The position numbers were made by a program, and so were the translations under genes. Positions 7,607 through 15,916 of a DNA stretch of 28,627 nucleotides are shown here, piece by piece (positions within the stretch are counted from its first letter, which is position 1; the number at the start of each line of letters is the position of its first letter). Under the pieces are notes generated by a model. That model was not told the DNA's origin and ran no database searches. It was given only the letters and a program-made list of their open reading frames with translations. The stretch comes from an uncultured Hungatella sp. (GTDB lineage Bacteria > Bacillota > Clostridia > Lachnospirales > Lachnospiraceae), in assembly GCA_910588505.1 (NCBI GenBank), contig CAJUPQ010000043.1, positions 1 to 28,627 of the forward strand. The letters run 5' to 3'.

Positions 7607-8371
7607 ATGACTATATTTCAGTGCAGTGATACTCTGGACGGGATACTGTGCGGAGTTTATGACGCGTGGATGAGCAGGCTGGGCCATGGGAACGCGGCCC
7701 TGGAGCTGGAGGGGACAGGGAATCTTAAGATGTTCACCCAGTACCGAAAGGTGGAGGAGAGCCGGGAGAAGACGGACAAGGTGATTGCGGCCATATACAG
7801 GAAAGCGGGAAGGCAGGCCTACGAGATGGTATTTCGAGCTTCCTTAAGCCAGGAGGAGGATAAGGCGGATAAGATCTACCGCTTTTTGATCTACGCGCTT
7901 AACTGCGGCGGCAGGGTGACAGACATGCTGCAGATCCCGGCAGTGTACGAGATCTTCCGGATCAACCGGGCCGTGGGCAACGAGGCACATCTGCTCATCG
8001 AGTTTGCCCGGTTTTCCGAGACAAAGGACAAGGTCCTGGTATCCATGGTGGGACCGAAGAATGATGTGACCATCCTCATGGCCCCCCACTTCGCAGACCG
8101 GCTGTCAGGGGAAAACTGGATCATCTATGATGAGGGAAGGAAGAAGGGGATCGTCCACAAAGCGGACGAGGGCTGGATGGTAGTCCGGACAGGGGACGAT
8201 GCCTGGAAGGAGCAGCTGGTTCGGGGGACGGACCAGGAGAAGTTCGCCGATCTGTGGAGAACCTTCCACAAAAGCATCGCCATAGAAGAGCGGCGCAACT
8301 ATGTATGTCAGCGGGGACACCTGCCTTTGCGGTTCAGACCCTATATGACTGAATTTAGCAGCAGAGACTAA
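7607..8371 (+). CDS. DUF4130-type putative DNA repair/metabolism protein
   Basis: 254 residues starting MTIFQCSDTLDGILCGVYDA and ending with the family-typical PLRFRPYMTEF. The overall pattern (DTLDGILCGVYDAW; IYRFLIYALNCGGRV; an NEAHLLIEFARF stretch; an FADLWRTFHKSIAIEERRN tail) matches the small family found beside the HhH radical SAM protein and sometimes fused to uracil-DNA-glycosylase-like domains. A strong GGAGGAGAAAGG ribosome site precedes ATG 7607. No catalytic motif is obvious. Its conserved pairing with the upstream gene suggests a joint role on nucleic acid, but the activity is unknown. It probably depends on the promoter at 5952-5980, with the family B palindrome lying in the shared transcript. 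Confidence 0.8.
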   Translation: MTIFQCSDTLDGILCGVYDAWMSRLGHGNAALELEGTGNLKMFTQYRKVEESREKTDKVIAAIYRKAGRQAYEMVFRASLSQEEDKADKIYRFLIYALNCGGRVTDMLQIPAVYEIFRINRAVGNEAHLLIEFARFSETKDKVLVSMVGPKNDVTILMAPHFADRLSGENWIIYDEGRKKGIVHKADEGWMVVRTGDDAWKEQLVRGTDQEKFADLWRTFHKSIAIEERRNYVCQRGHLPLRFRPYMTEFSSRD

Positions 8372-8398
8372 AGCACCAGTGACCAAATCAAAAAATGC

Positions 8399-8427
8399 TT
8401 GCCTTTTTTCCGCTAATGGAGTATAGT
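8399..8427 (+). promoter_or_regulatory. Promoter of comM-dprA(-topA)
   Basis: TTGCCT (8399-8404), 17 bases, TATAGT (8422-8427). The leader of about 125 bases has two hairpins: AACGCA/TGCGTT (8471-8488) and GCGCG-TTTC-CGCGC (about 8496-8509), neither with a T run. Confidence 0.6.
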
Positions 8428-8560
8428 GGATTCATCAGAAATCTTACACAGGGAATCTCTTTGATTCGTCAACGCAGGCTTTTGCGTTCTGAGACGCGCG
8501 TTTCCGCGCCATGATTCCATTTAAGAGAGATGAAGAAAAGGAAAAAAGGAGGCAAAGTTT

Positions 8561-10093
8561 TTGTTCAGTAAAATAAACAGCATAGGTCTTAAGGGGCTGG
8601 ATGGGTATCCGGTGTCTGTGGAGGTGGACGCAGGCGACGGGCTTCCCGGGATCACCATGGTGGGAGCGCTGTCGTCGGAAGTCAGGGAGGCCCAGGACCG
8701 GGTACGCACAGCCCTTAAAAATTCGGGGTATCATGTCCGTCCCCGTAAAGTGACAGTGAATCTGTCCCCTGCGGATGTGCGGAAAAACGGCACAGGGTTT
8801 GATCTTCCCATTGCCATGGGGATGCTGTGCGCCTACGGCATGGCGGATGCAAGGAAGCTTGAGAGCGCGGCCCTTGTGGGAGAGTTGGGGCTGGACGGAG
8901 AGTTAAAGCCGGTGAGAGGGATCCTGTCTTTGGTTCTGGAGGCCAAAGCCCAGGGCTGGAATCGGTGTTTTCTGCCCAGGGAGAATGTCAGAGAGGGGCA
9001 GGCCATTGGGGGGATACAGATCATCGGGATCTCCTCCTTGCGGGAGATGGCAGAGTACATGCGGGATCCGGATTCCATAGAGCGGCAGGAGGAAGTCTGG
9101 GGAGAGAGCGGTGAGGAACGGGAAGACTATCCAGTGGATTACCGGGAGGTACAGGGGCAGGTTCTGATGAAACGTGCGGCGGAGGTGGCGGCGGCCGGAT
9201 ACCACAATCTGCTATACATCGGTCCTGCGGGAACGGGGAAGAGCATGATCGCGGAGCGGATCCCCACCATCATGCCATCCTGCACCAGGCAGGAGCGTCT
9301 GGAGATATCAAAAGTTTACAGCATCTGCGGCCTTCTGCCCCAGAGTGGAGCGCTTTTAAGCAGAAGACCTTTTCGAAGTCCTCACCACTCCATTACAGGG
9401 GCGGCATTGGTGGGAGGCGGCAGAACCCCCATGCCGGGGGAGCTGTCCCTGGCATCAGGGGGCGTGCTGTTTCTGGACGAGTTTCCTGAGTTTTCCAAAC
9501 ACGTCATCGAGATGCTGCGCCAGCCTTTGGAGAGCCGCAAGGTGGTGCTGTCCAGAGTCAGCGGAAAGTACGAGTTTCCAGCCAGGTTTATCCTGGTGGC
9601 GGCCATGAATCCCTGTCCCTGCGGCTACTACCCGGACAGGAACCGGTGCCACTGTACTAGGCAGCAGGTACAAAATTATCTGGGGCGGATATCCGGGCCT
9701 ATTCTGGACCGGATCGACATCTGCGTGGAGGCGGCTCCCATCAGCTTTGAAGAACTTCGGGGAAAAAGCTGTCAGGAGACTTCCGGGGATATCAGGAAGC
9801 GGGTGGAAAGAGCCAGAAAGATTCAGGCACAGCGGTTTGCGGGGATGGATATCCATTTTAACAGCGAGATGAACGGAGAGCACATCCGCAGATATTGCTG
9901 CCTGGAAAAAGAGGACGAACAGTTCTTTCGAAGCGTGTACCGGAATATGAATTTAAGTGCAAGGGCGTATACCAGGATCCTAAAAGTGGCCAGGACCATT
10001 GCGGATCTGGAAGGCAGGGAAGGGATCAGCCATGAGCATCTGTGCGAATCCATCAGCTACCGGAGTCTGGAGGAAAAATATTGGAACAGCTGA
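8561..10093 (+). CDS. comM: ComM/YifB-type Mg-chelatase-like AAA+ ATPase
   Basis: 510-residue cytosolic AAA+ protein of the YifB/ComM family. ComM is a hexameric helicase-like factor promoting branch migration of incoming single-stranded DNA during natural transformation; many Clostridia carry it without known competence. The N-terminal ~190 residues are the ChlI-like domain (PGITMVGALSSEVREAQDRV; NLSPADVRKNGTGFDLPIA). Walker A is GPAGTGKS near residue 221 and Walker B is LFLDEFPEF near 303. The cysteine-rich MNPCPCGYYPDRNRCHC follows, then the Mg-chelatase C-terminal domain. The start codon is TTG (8561), eight bases after a perfect AAAGGAGG; no in-frame ATG fits. Its end overlaps dprA by 13 bases. 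The comM-dprA-topA-codY order is common in Firmicutes. Confidence 0.95.
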   Translation: MFSKINSIGLKGLDGYPVSVEVDAGDGLPGITMVGALSSEVREAQDRVRTALKNSGYHVRPRKVTVNLSPADVRKNGTGFDLPIAMGMLCAYGMADARKLESAALVGELGLDGELKPVRGILSLVLEAKAQGWNRCFLPRENVREGQAIGGIQIIGISSLREMAEYMRDPDSIERQEEVWGESGEEREDYPVDYREVQGQVLMKRAAEVAAAGYHNLLYIGPAGTGKSMIAERIPTIMPSCTRQERLEISKVYSICGLLPQSGALLSRRPFRSPHHSITGAALVGGGRTPMPGELSLASGGVLFLDEFPEFSKHVIEMLRQPLESRKVVLSRVSGKYEFPARFILVAAMNPCPCGYYPDRNRCHCTRQQVQNYLGRISGPILDRIDICVEAAPISFEELRGKSCQETSGDIRKRVERARKIQAQRFAGMDIHFNSEMNGEHIRRYCCLEKEDEQFFRSVYRNMNLSARAYTRILKVARTIADLEGREGISHEHLCESISYRSLEEKYWNS

Positions 10094-11241
10094 CATTTGA
10101 GGACATGGGAAGAGACTTTGGGGCAGAAAAAGGATCCGGAGCGTGGACGGAGCGGGAGCGGCAGTATCTCTACTGGCTGTCCCAGGCTCCGGCTATAGGC
10201 GCCGTGACTATAAAGAAGCTGTGGGACAGATGCCGTTCCTTTGAGACTGTATATAATATGGAAGAAACAGCCTTAAGCCGTATGGGGCTTTTGAAACAGA
10301 ACCAGGCGGCAGACCTTGGATCGTGGAAAAGCTGCCTGGGAAGATGCAGGGAGGAGTACGGGGTCCTGCAGGAGAAAGGCATCCGGCTTGTCACGTTTTT
10401 GGACGAGGAGTACCCTGGGCGGCTGAAGCCTTTGTACGACAGCCCGGCGGTTCTGTACGGGATCGGGCGCTTTCCGGATGAAGAGCGGCCCGCGGCAGCT
10501 ATCGTGGGAGCCAGGGACTGCAGCCACTACGGCAGGGAGACGGCGGAGGCCTTAGGGAGAGTACTGGCAGAGGCCGGGATCCAGGTGATCAGCGGCATGG
10601 CCCTGGGGATCGACGGGGCAGGTCACAGAGGATGCCTGAAAGGCGGAGGAGACACCTACGCAGTCCTTGGCTGCGGCGTGGATATCTGCTATCCCAGAAA
10701 TCATTTTTCCATGTATATGGAGATACCACAAAAAGGGGGAATTCTCTCCGAGTACAGGCCGGGCCAGCCCCCTATACCCGGCAATTTTCCCGCACGCAAC
10801 CGGATCATCAGCGGTTTGTCGGATGTGATCGTGGTGGTGGAGGCCCGGGCGAAAAGCGGATCTCTGATCACGGTGGACTGCGGGTTAGAGCAGGGAAGGG
10901 AGATTTTCGCGGTACCCGGAAGAAACACGGACTCCTTGAGCCGGGGCTGTAATCGTCTGATCCGCCAGGGGGCGGGGATCGTCACCTGCCCCGAAGATAT
11001 CCTGGATTTTTTTCAGATTCCCGTAAAGAAAACCGATGGAGTTGATGAAAAAAAGAAGAACGGACTTGCCAAGAAGGAAAAAATGGTGTATAGTTGCTTA
11101 GATTTACAACCTAAATATATTGACAGGATTGTAGAAGACAGCGGCCTGTCCCTGGGAGAGTGCCTGACACTTCTCCTGGAACTGGAACTTGGGGGACATA
11201 TTATTCAGACAGCAGGTCACTATTACGCAAAAAAGCTGTAA
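10081..11241 (+). CDS. dprA: DNA-processing protein DprA (Smf)
   Basis: 386 residues. DprA binds incoming single-stranded DNA and loads RecA in transformation. The central Rossmann-type domain shows VGARDCSHYGRETAEALG, VISGMALGIDGAGHRGCL, YAVLGCGVDICYPRNH and FPARNRIISGLSDVIVVVEA, the last three being DprA signatures. The N-terminal part is helical with an HhH-like LSQAPAIGAVTIKKLW. A short winged-helix-like C-terminus (LDLQPKYIDRIVEDSGLS) follows a lysine-rich linker. The longer frame from 10042 lacks a ribosome site. TTG 10081 lies seven bases after GGAGG (10069-10073) inside comM, whose stop is at 10091-10093, so translation is probably coupled. topA starts 12 bases downstream. Confidence 0.95.
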   Translation: MEQLTFEDMGRDFGAEKGSGAWTERERQYLYWLSQAPAIGAVTIKKLWDRCRSFETVYNMEETALSRMGLLKQNQAADLGSWKSCLGRCREEYGVLQEKGIRLVTFLDEEYPGRLKPLYDSPAVLYGIGRFPDEERPAAAIVGARDCSHYGRETAEALGRVLAEAGIQVISGMALGIDGAGHRGCLKGGGDTYAVLGCGVDICYPRNHFSMYMEIPQKGGILSEYRPGQPPIPGNFPARNRIISGLSDVIVVVEARAKSGSLITVDCGLEQGREIFAVPGRNTDSLSRGCNRLIRQGAGIVTCPEDILDFFQIPVKKTDGVDEKKKNGLAKKEKMVYSCLDLQPKYIDRIVEDSGLSLGECLTLLLELELGGHIIQTAGHYYAKKL

Positions 11242-11253
11242 AAAGGAGTCAAT

Positions 11254-13377
11254 ATGGCAAAATATTTAGTTATTGTGGAGTCGCCGGCAAAAGTGAAAAC
11301 CATCAAGAAATTTTTGGGAGCTAATTATGAGGTGGACGCGTCCAACGGCCATGTCAGGGATCTGCCAAAAAGTCAGCTGGGGATCGATACCCAGGGCGAC
11401 TATGAGCCAAAGTATATCACCATCAGGGGGAAGGGTGATATTCTGGCCAAGCTCCGCAAGGAAGTGAAAAAAGCCGATGTGGTCTATCTGGCCACTGACC
11501 CTGACCGGGAGGGGGAAGCCATTTCCTGGCATCTGATGAAGGCTTTGAAACTGGATGAGGAAAGTGAGAAAAAGGACAAGAAAGTTTACAGGATCAGTTT
11601 TAACGAGATTACGAAAAACGCGGTGAAAGCATCCCTAAAGACACCGAGAAAGCTGGACATGGACTTGGTGGACGCCCAGCAGACCAGAAGAATCTTAGAC
11701 CGGATGGTGGGTTACAGCATCAGCCCTCTCTTGTGGGAAAAAGTAAAGAGAGGCTTAAGCGCCGGGCGGGTGCAGTCTGTGGCTCTTCGGATGATCTGCG
11801 ACAGGGAGGAGGAGATCAATGCCTTTATTCCGGAGGAGTACTGGAACCTGGAGGCGGATCTTTTTCAGGAGGGAGGAAAAAAGCCGCTGACGGCAAAGTT
11901 CCACGGCTCTAAGGAGGGAAAGATGGTTATCCACACCAAGGAGGAGCTGGACGAGATCATGAAGGCTCTGGACCAGGCTTCCTATGTGGTCAGCGAGGTG
12001 AAGAACGGGGAGCGGGTAAAAAAAGCGCCTCTGCCATTTACCACCAGCACCTTGCAGCAGGAGGCCTCCAAGGCCCTGAATTTTTCAACCCAGAAGACCA
12101 TGCGCCTTGCCCAGCAGCTGTATGAGGGCGTGGAGGTAAAGGGCCATGGCACCGTGGGCCTTATCACCTACCTGCGTACAGACTCCACCAGGGTGGCTGA
12201 GGAGGCTGACGCTGCGGCCAGAACATACATCGAGGCTAATTACGGCCAGGCTTATGTGGCCCAGGGAGAGGCAGCTAAAAAGAGCGGCGGAAAGATCCAG
12301 GATGCCCACGAGGCCATCCGTCCCACGGATATCATTCTTACTCCTGCCAAGGTCAAGGACTCTCTCCAGAGAGATCTGTTTCGCCTGTATCAGCTTATAT
12401 GGAAGCGGTTTGCGGCCAGCCGGATGCAGTCGGCCAGATATGACACGGTATCCGTGAAAGTGGAGGCGGGAAAGGAGGGGGCAAAAAAGGGAGAGATCTA
12501 CGAATTTACCCTGTCTGCCTCCAAGCTGGCCTTTGACGGGTTTATGTCCGTGTATGTCCAGGATGAGGAGAAGGAGGAGTCCAATTCCCTTCTGGGAAAG
12601 CTGGAGAAAGGCATGTCCTTAAAGCTGGGAAAGCTGAAGAACAGCCAGCACTTCACTCAGCCTCCGGCCCACTACACGGAGGCGTCCTTAGTGAAAGCCC
12701 TGGAGGAGCAGGGGATCGGGCGTCCCAGCACCTACGCCCCTACCATTACCACCATCATCGCCAGAAGGTATGTTGCCAAGGAGAACAAGAACCTGTATGT
12801 GACCGAGCTGGGGGAGGTGGTGAACCGCATCATGAAGGAGAACTTCCCCAGCATCGTGGATCTGCAGTTTACGGCCAACATGGAGTACCTTCTGGACCGG
12901 GTGGGAGACGGGACCGTGGAGTGGAAGACCGTGGTGCGGAATTTCTATCCGGATCTGGACGAGGCGGTGAAAAAGGCCAAGAAAGAGCTGGAGAGCGTTT
13001 CCATCGCCGACGAGGTTTCCGACGAGGTCTGCGAGCTGTGCGGCAGGAACATGGTGATCAAGTACGGCCCTCATGGAAAGTTTCTGGCCTGCCCCGGGTT
13101 TCCGGAGTGCAAAAATACAAAGCCCTATTTTGAGAAGACAGGGGTTCCATGTCCCAAGTGCGGCAAGGAGGTGGTCATCAAAAAGACCAAGAAGGGAAGG
13201 CGGTATTACGGATGTGAAAATAATCCAGAGTGTGATTTCATGTCCTGGCAGAAGCCTTCCAAGAAGGTCTGCCCCCAGTGCGGCAGCTATATGGTAGAGA
13301 AAGGGACAAAGCTTCTGTGCGGCAATGAACAGTGCGGATATTCGGAAAAGATGAAGAAAGAGGCTGACAAGGAGTGA
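11254..13377 (+). CDS. topA: DNA topoisomerase I (type IA)
   Basis: 707-residue enzyme that relaxes negative supercoils by a transient 5'-phosphotyrosine break. The N-terminal TOPRIM domain shows VESPAKVKTIKKFLG and the acidic DPDREGEAISWHL. GLSAGRVQSVALRMICDRE follows, then the catalytic tyrosine Y306 in TYLRTDSTR, and EEQGIGRPSTYAPTITTI further on. Three four-cysteine zinc ribbons close the protein (CELCGR...CPGFPEC; CPKCGK...CENNPEC; CPQCGS...CGNEQC). AAAAGGAG precedes ATG 11254, 12 bases after dprA, so it is probably read from the comM promoter as well as any internal one. Length and domain set are normal. Confidence 0.98.
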   Translation: MAKYLVIVESPAKVKTIKKFLGANYEVDASNGHVRDLPKSQLGIDTQGDYEPKYITIRGKGDILAKLRKEVKKADVVYLATDPDREGEAISWHLMKALKLDEESEKKDKKVYRISFNEITKNAVKASLKTPRKLDMDLVDAQQTRRILDRMVGYSISPLLWEKVKRGLSAGRVQSVALRMICDREEEINAFIPEEYWNLEADLFQEGGKKPLTAKFHGSKEGKMVIHTKEELDEIMKALDQASYVVSEVKNGERVKKAPLPFTTSTLQQEASKALNFSTQKTMRLAQQLYEGVEVKGHGTVGLITYLRTDSTRVAEEADAAARTYIEANYGQAYVAQGEAAKKSGGKIQDAHEAIRPTDIILTPAKVKDSLQRDLFRLYQLIWKRFAASRMQSARYDTVSVKVEAGKEGAKKGEIYEFTLSASKLAFDGFMSVYVQDEEKEESNSLLGKLEKGMSLKLGKLKNSQHFTQPPAHYTEASLVKALEEQGIGRPSTYAPTITTIIARRYVAKENKNLYVTELGEVVNRIMKENFPSIVDLQFTANMEYLLDRVGDGTVEWKTVVRNFYPDLDEAVKKAKKELESVSIADEVSDEVCELCGRNMVIKYGPHGKFLACPGFPECKNTKPYFEKTGVPCPKCGKEVVIKKTKKGRRYYGCENNPECDFMSWQKPSKKVCPQCGSYMVEKGTKLLCGNEQCGYSEKMKKEADKE

Positions 13378-13415
13378 ACCTGACTTCCAGTCTGTCAAGA
13401 TGTAAAAATTTAAAA

Positions 13416-13430
13416 AATAATTCGAAAATT
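13416..13430. promoter_or_regulatory. Possible CodY box upstream of codY
   Basis: AATAATTCGAAAATT matches 11 of 15 positions of the CodY consensus AATTTTCWGAAAATT, with one half (GAAAATT) perfect. It lies just upstream of the codY -35 box. The A/T-rich context makes chance matches likely, so this is tentative. Confidence 0.35.
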
Positions 13431-13441
13431 TCCGATAAGTG

Positions 13442-13470
13442 TTGTTATTTTCCAACATATATGATACAAT
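13442..13470 (+). promoter_or_regulatory. Sigma-A promoter of codY
   Basis: TTGTTA (13442-13447), 17 bases, TACAAT (13465-13470), 58 bases before the codY start. Confidence 0.65.
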
Positions 13471-13528
13471 TTTCCTATTACTAGAGGCTTTAGGCTCTTT
13501 TTTGCGAGCAAGAAGGAGGATTGTAAAA

Positions 13529-14311
13529 ATGAGTGTTCAGTTGCTGGATAAAACGAGAAAAATTGGGAAATTACTGCACAACAACAACTCCAATAAAGTC
13601 GTGTTTAATGATATCTGTCAGGTGCTCAGCGAGATCCTGGATTCTAATATTCTGGTGATCAGCAAGAAGGGAAAGGTCCTGGGCATCAGCGTCTGGCCAG
13701 GCGTGGATGAGATCGAGGAGTTGATCGATGACCAGCTGGGGGGATTTGTGGACAAGATGCTTAACGAGCGTCTTCTCAGCATTCTCTCCACCAAGGAGAA
13801 CGTGAACCTGGCTACTCTGGGATTCGCAGAGGAGAACGTGAAGAAGTACCAGGCTATTATCACGCCCATTGACATCGCGGGGGAGCGGCTGGGGACGCTC
13901 TTCATCTACAAGATGGACAGCCAGTATGATATTGACGATATTATCCTAAGCGAGTACGGCACCACCGTGGTGGGGCTTGAGATGATGCGGTCTGTCAACG
14001 AGGAGAACGCCGAGGAGAGCAGGAAGATCCAGATCGTCAAGTCTGCCATCAGCACCTTGTCGTTCTCGGAGCTGGAGGCCATCACACACATTTTTGAGGA
14101 GCTGGAGGGCAATGAAGGGATACTGGTAGCCAGCAAGATCGCGGACAGGGTGGGGATCACCCGCTCGGTGATCGTCAACGCCCTGCGCAAGTTTGAGAGC
14201 GCGGGCGTCATTGAGTCCCGGTCGTCCGGTATGAAGGGGACTTATATTAAGGTGCTCAATGATGTTGTGTTTGACGAGCTAAAGCAGCTTAAAAATTCAG
14301 GCCACGGTTAA
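13529..14311 (+). CDS. codY: GTP- and branched-chain-amino-acid-sensing global repressor CodY
   Basis: 260-residue cytosolic regulator, the usual CodY length. CodY senses isoleucine/valine and GTP and represses nitrogen, amino-acid and stationary-phase genes. The N-terminal GAF-like domain runs from MSVQLLDKTRKIGKLLHNNN to about residue 155. It is joined by a helix to a winged helix-turn-helix at about 197-250 (ASKIADRVGITRSVIVNALR, then GVIESRSSGMKGTYIKVLN), the characteristic CodY DNA-reading region. The open frame extends upstream to 13439, but ATG 13529 follows AAGGAGGA and matches the family start. It has its own promoter, a possible CodY box and a strong terminator. Confidence 0.98.
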   Translation: MSVQLLDKTRKIGKLLHNNNSNKVVFNDICQVLSEILDSNILVISKKGKVLGISVWPGVDEIEELIDDQLGGFVDKMLNERLLSILSTKENVNLATLGFAEENVKKYQAIITPIDIAGERLGTLFIYKMDSQYDIDDIILSEYGTTVVGLEMMRSVNEENAEESRKIQIVKSAISTLSFSELEAITHIFEELEGNEGILVASKIADRVGITRSVIVNALRKFESAGVIESRSSGMKGTYIKVLNDVVFDELKQLKNSGHG

Positions 14312-14320
14312 GGGCAAAAG

Positions 14321-14352
14321 GGAGAGTCCGAAAAAGCGGGCTCTCCTTTTTT
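14321..14352 (+). terminator. Rho-independent terminator of codY
   Basis: GGAGAGTCC (14321-14329) pairs with GGGCTCTCC (14338-14346), nine pairs with one G-U, followed by TTTTTT. It begins 9 bases after the codY stop. Confidence 0.92.
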
Positions 14353-14405
14353 CACGATTTGGCATTTTGGAAATAATTTTCCCACATTGGGCGGATATGG
14401 CTTGT

Positions 14406-14423
14406 TTGTCAACAATTTAACAG
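14406..14423. promoter_or_regulatory. Rex-like operator upstream of rnf
   Basis: TTGTCAACAATTTAACAG fits the Rex consensus TTGTTAANNNNTTAACAA at 12 of its 14 specified positions. Rex is a repressor released by high NADH/NAD+ and controls fermentation and redox genes in Clostridia, so a site before a ferredoxin:NAD+ oxidoreductase operon makes sense. It lies 63 bases upstream of the -35 box found for rnfC, so another promoter or looping may be involved. Confidence 0.5.
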
Positions 14424-14485
14424 GAAAAAGCGGAGAAATAACGTCAGTTTTTGGTAAATTTTCAGTGATGTATCAATTTTTGTAA

Positions 14486-14514
14486 TTGTAGAGAGTCGTG
14501 ATTTATGGTATACT
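14486..14514 (+). promoter_or_regulatory. Promoter of the rnf operon
   Basis: TTGTAG (14486-14491), 17 bases, TATACT (14509-14514). The expected start of transcription is near 14521, giving a leader of about 60 bases. Confidence 0.55.
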
Positions 14515-14522
14515 TGTCAAGA

Positions 14523-14545
14523 TGACAGAAACTGTGGTTCTGTCA
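14523..14545. repeat. Perfect dyad in the rnfC leader
   Basis: TGACAGAA (14523-14530), 7 bases, TTCTGTCA (14538-14545). This perfect 8-base inverted repeat begins 9 bases after the -10 box and is not followed by a T run, so it is not a terminator. It may be an operator or an mRNA 5' stem. Confidence 0.55.
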
Positions 14546-14581
14546 AGGGTTATCGAAAATGTAAAGAAAGAGGGTAGTGAG

Positions 14582-15904
14582 ATGGGATTGGCTACATTTA
14601 AAGGCGGTATTCATCCATATGAGGGAAAAGAACTGTCCGAGAATCAGCCGATTGAAGTCCTAAAGCCGAAGGGGGATCTGGTGTATCCGCTGTCCCAGCA
14701 CATCGGCGCGCCTGCAAAGCCTTTGGTGAAAAAGGGCGACCAGGTTCTGGTGGGACAGAAGATCGGGGAAGCCGGCGGTTTTGTATCGGCTCATGTCATC
14801 TGCTCTGTGTCCGGAACGGTAAAGGCCGTGGAACCCCGGCGCACGGCAGGCGGCAGCATGGTAAATTCCATTATCGTGGAAAATGACGGGGAGTACAAAA
14901 CTGTCGAGGGAATAGGAAAGGACAGGGACTTTTCAAAGCTTTCCAAGGAAGAGATCCTTGGAATCGTGAAAGAAGCAGGCATCGTGGGACTTGGCGGGGC
15001 AGGGTTTCCTACCCATGTGAAGCTGGCGCCAAAGGATCCTGCAAAGATCGACTATGTGATCGTCAACGGCGCGGAGTGCGAGCCGTATCTTACCAGCGAT
15101 TACCGGCTGATGCTGGAGGAGCCCGAGAAGATCATCTGCGGGCTGAAGGTGATCCTTAAGCTGTTTGACAACGCCAAAGGTGTGATCGGCATTGAGAACA
15201 ATAAGCCGGAGGCTATCGCGAAGCTGACGGAGCTGGTGAAGAACGAGCCCAGGATCGAGGTGTGTCCTCTCAAGACAAAGTATCCCCAGGGCGGTGAGCG
15301 CACGCTCATCTACGCGGTTACTGGGAGAAAGGTTAATTCTTCCATGCTCCCGGCGGACGTAGGCTGTATCGTGGACAATGTGGACACGGTGCTTTCGGTG
15401 TATATGGCAGTGTGCAAGAGTACCCCTCTTATCAGGAAGATCATTACAGTCACCGGCGATGCCATCGCGAACCCGAAGAACTTCAGCGCCAGGCTGGGAA
15501 CCTGTTACCAGGAGCTTGTAGACGCGGCAGGCGGCTTTAAGACAGAGCCCGAGAAAGTGATCTCCGGCGGACCTATGATGGGGCAGGCACTGTTTGACTT
15601 GACGATTCCCGTGTCAAAGACTTCATCCGCCCTCACCTGTCTGACCAAGGACCAGGTGGCTGAGATGGAGCCTACGGCCTGTATCCGCTGCGGCCGCTGC
15701 GTGTCCGCATGTCCTGAGTTTTTGGTTCCCCAGAAGCTGATGAGGGCAGCCAAGCGCCATGACCTGGAGCAGTTTGAGAAGTTAAACGGTATGGAGTGCG
15801 TGGAGTGCGGAAGCTGTTCCTGGGGATGTCCTGCCAGGCTGCAGCTGACCCAGGCATTTAAAGAGATGAGAGTGGCCGTCAGGGCCAGCAAAAAGAAAGC
15901 GTAG
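14582..15904 (+). CDS. rnfC: Rnf complex subunit C (NADH-side, Fe-S/flavin)
   Basis: 440-residue peripheral subunit of the Rnf complex, which couples electron transfer between reduced ferredoxin and NAD+ to Na+ or H+ export across the membrane. The start LATFKGGIHPYEGKEL and the glycine-rich GIVGLGGAGFPTHVKL match the RnfC NADH/FMN-binding region. Two [4Fe-4S] motifs lie near the C-terminus: CIRCGRCVSACPEF and CVECGSCSWGCPARL. The frame is open from 14498, but the 28 added residues are not RnfC-like and ATG 14582 has GAGGG ahead. First gene of rnfCDGEAB, the usual clostridial order; rnfD begins 12 bases after its stop. Confidence 0.97.
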   Translation: MGLATFKGGIHPYEGKELSENQPIEVLKPKGDLVYPLSQHIGAPAKPLVKKGDQVLVGQKIGEAGGFVSAHVICSVSGTVKAVEPRRTAGGSMVNSIIVENDGEYKTVEGIGKDRDFSKLSKEEILGIVKEAGIVGLGGAGFPTHVKLAPKDPAKIDYVIVNGAECEPYLTSDYRLMLEEPEKIICGLKVILKLFDNAKGVIGIENNKPEAIAKLTELVKNEPRIEVCPLKTKYPQGGERTLIYAVTGRKVNSSMLPADVGCIVDNVDTVLSVYMAVCKSTPLIRKIITVTGDAIANPKNFSARLGTCYQELVDAAGGFKTEPEKVISGGPMMGQALFDLTIPVSKTSSALTCLTKDQVAEMEPTACIRCGRCVSACPEFLVPQKLMRAAKRHDLEQFEKLNGMECVECGSCSWGCPARLQLTQAFKEMRVAVRASKKKA

Positions 15905-15916
15905 GAGGGGTGAAAC

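Noticed and set aside
13486..13506. Small AGAG...CTCT hairpin with T6 in the codY leader, as an attenuator
   Set aside because: The stem is only about four pairs, too weak to support a terminator.
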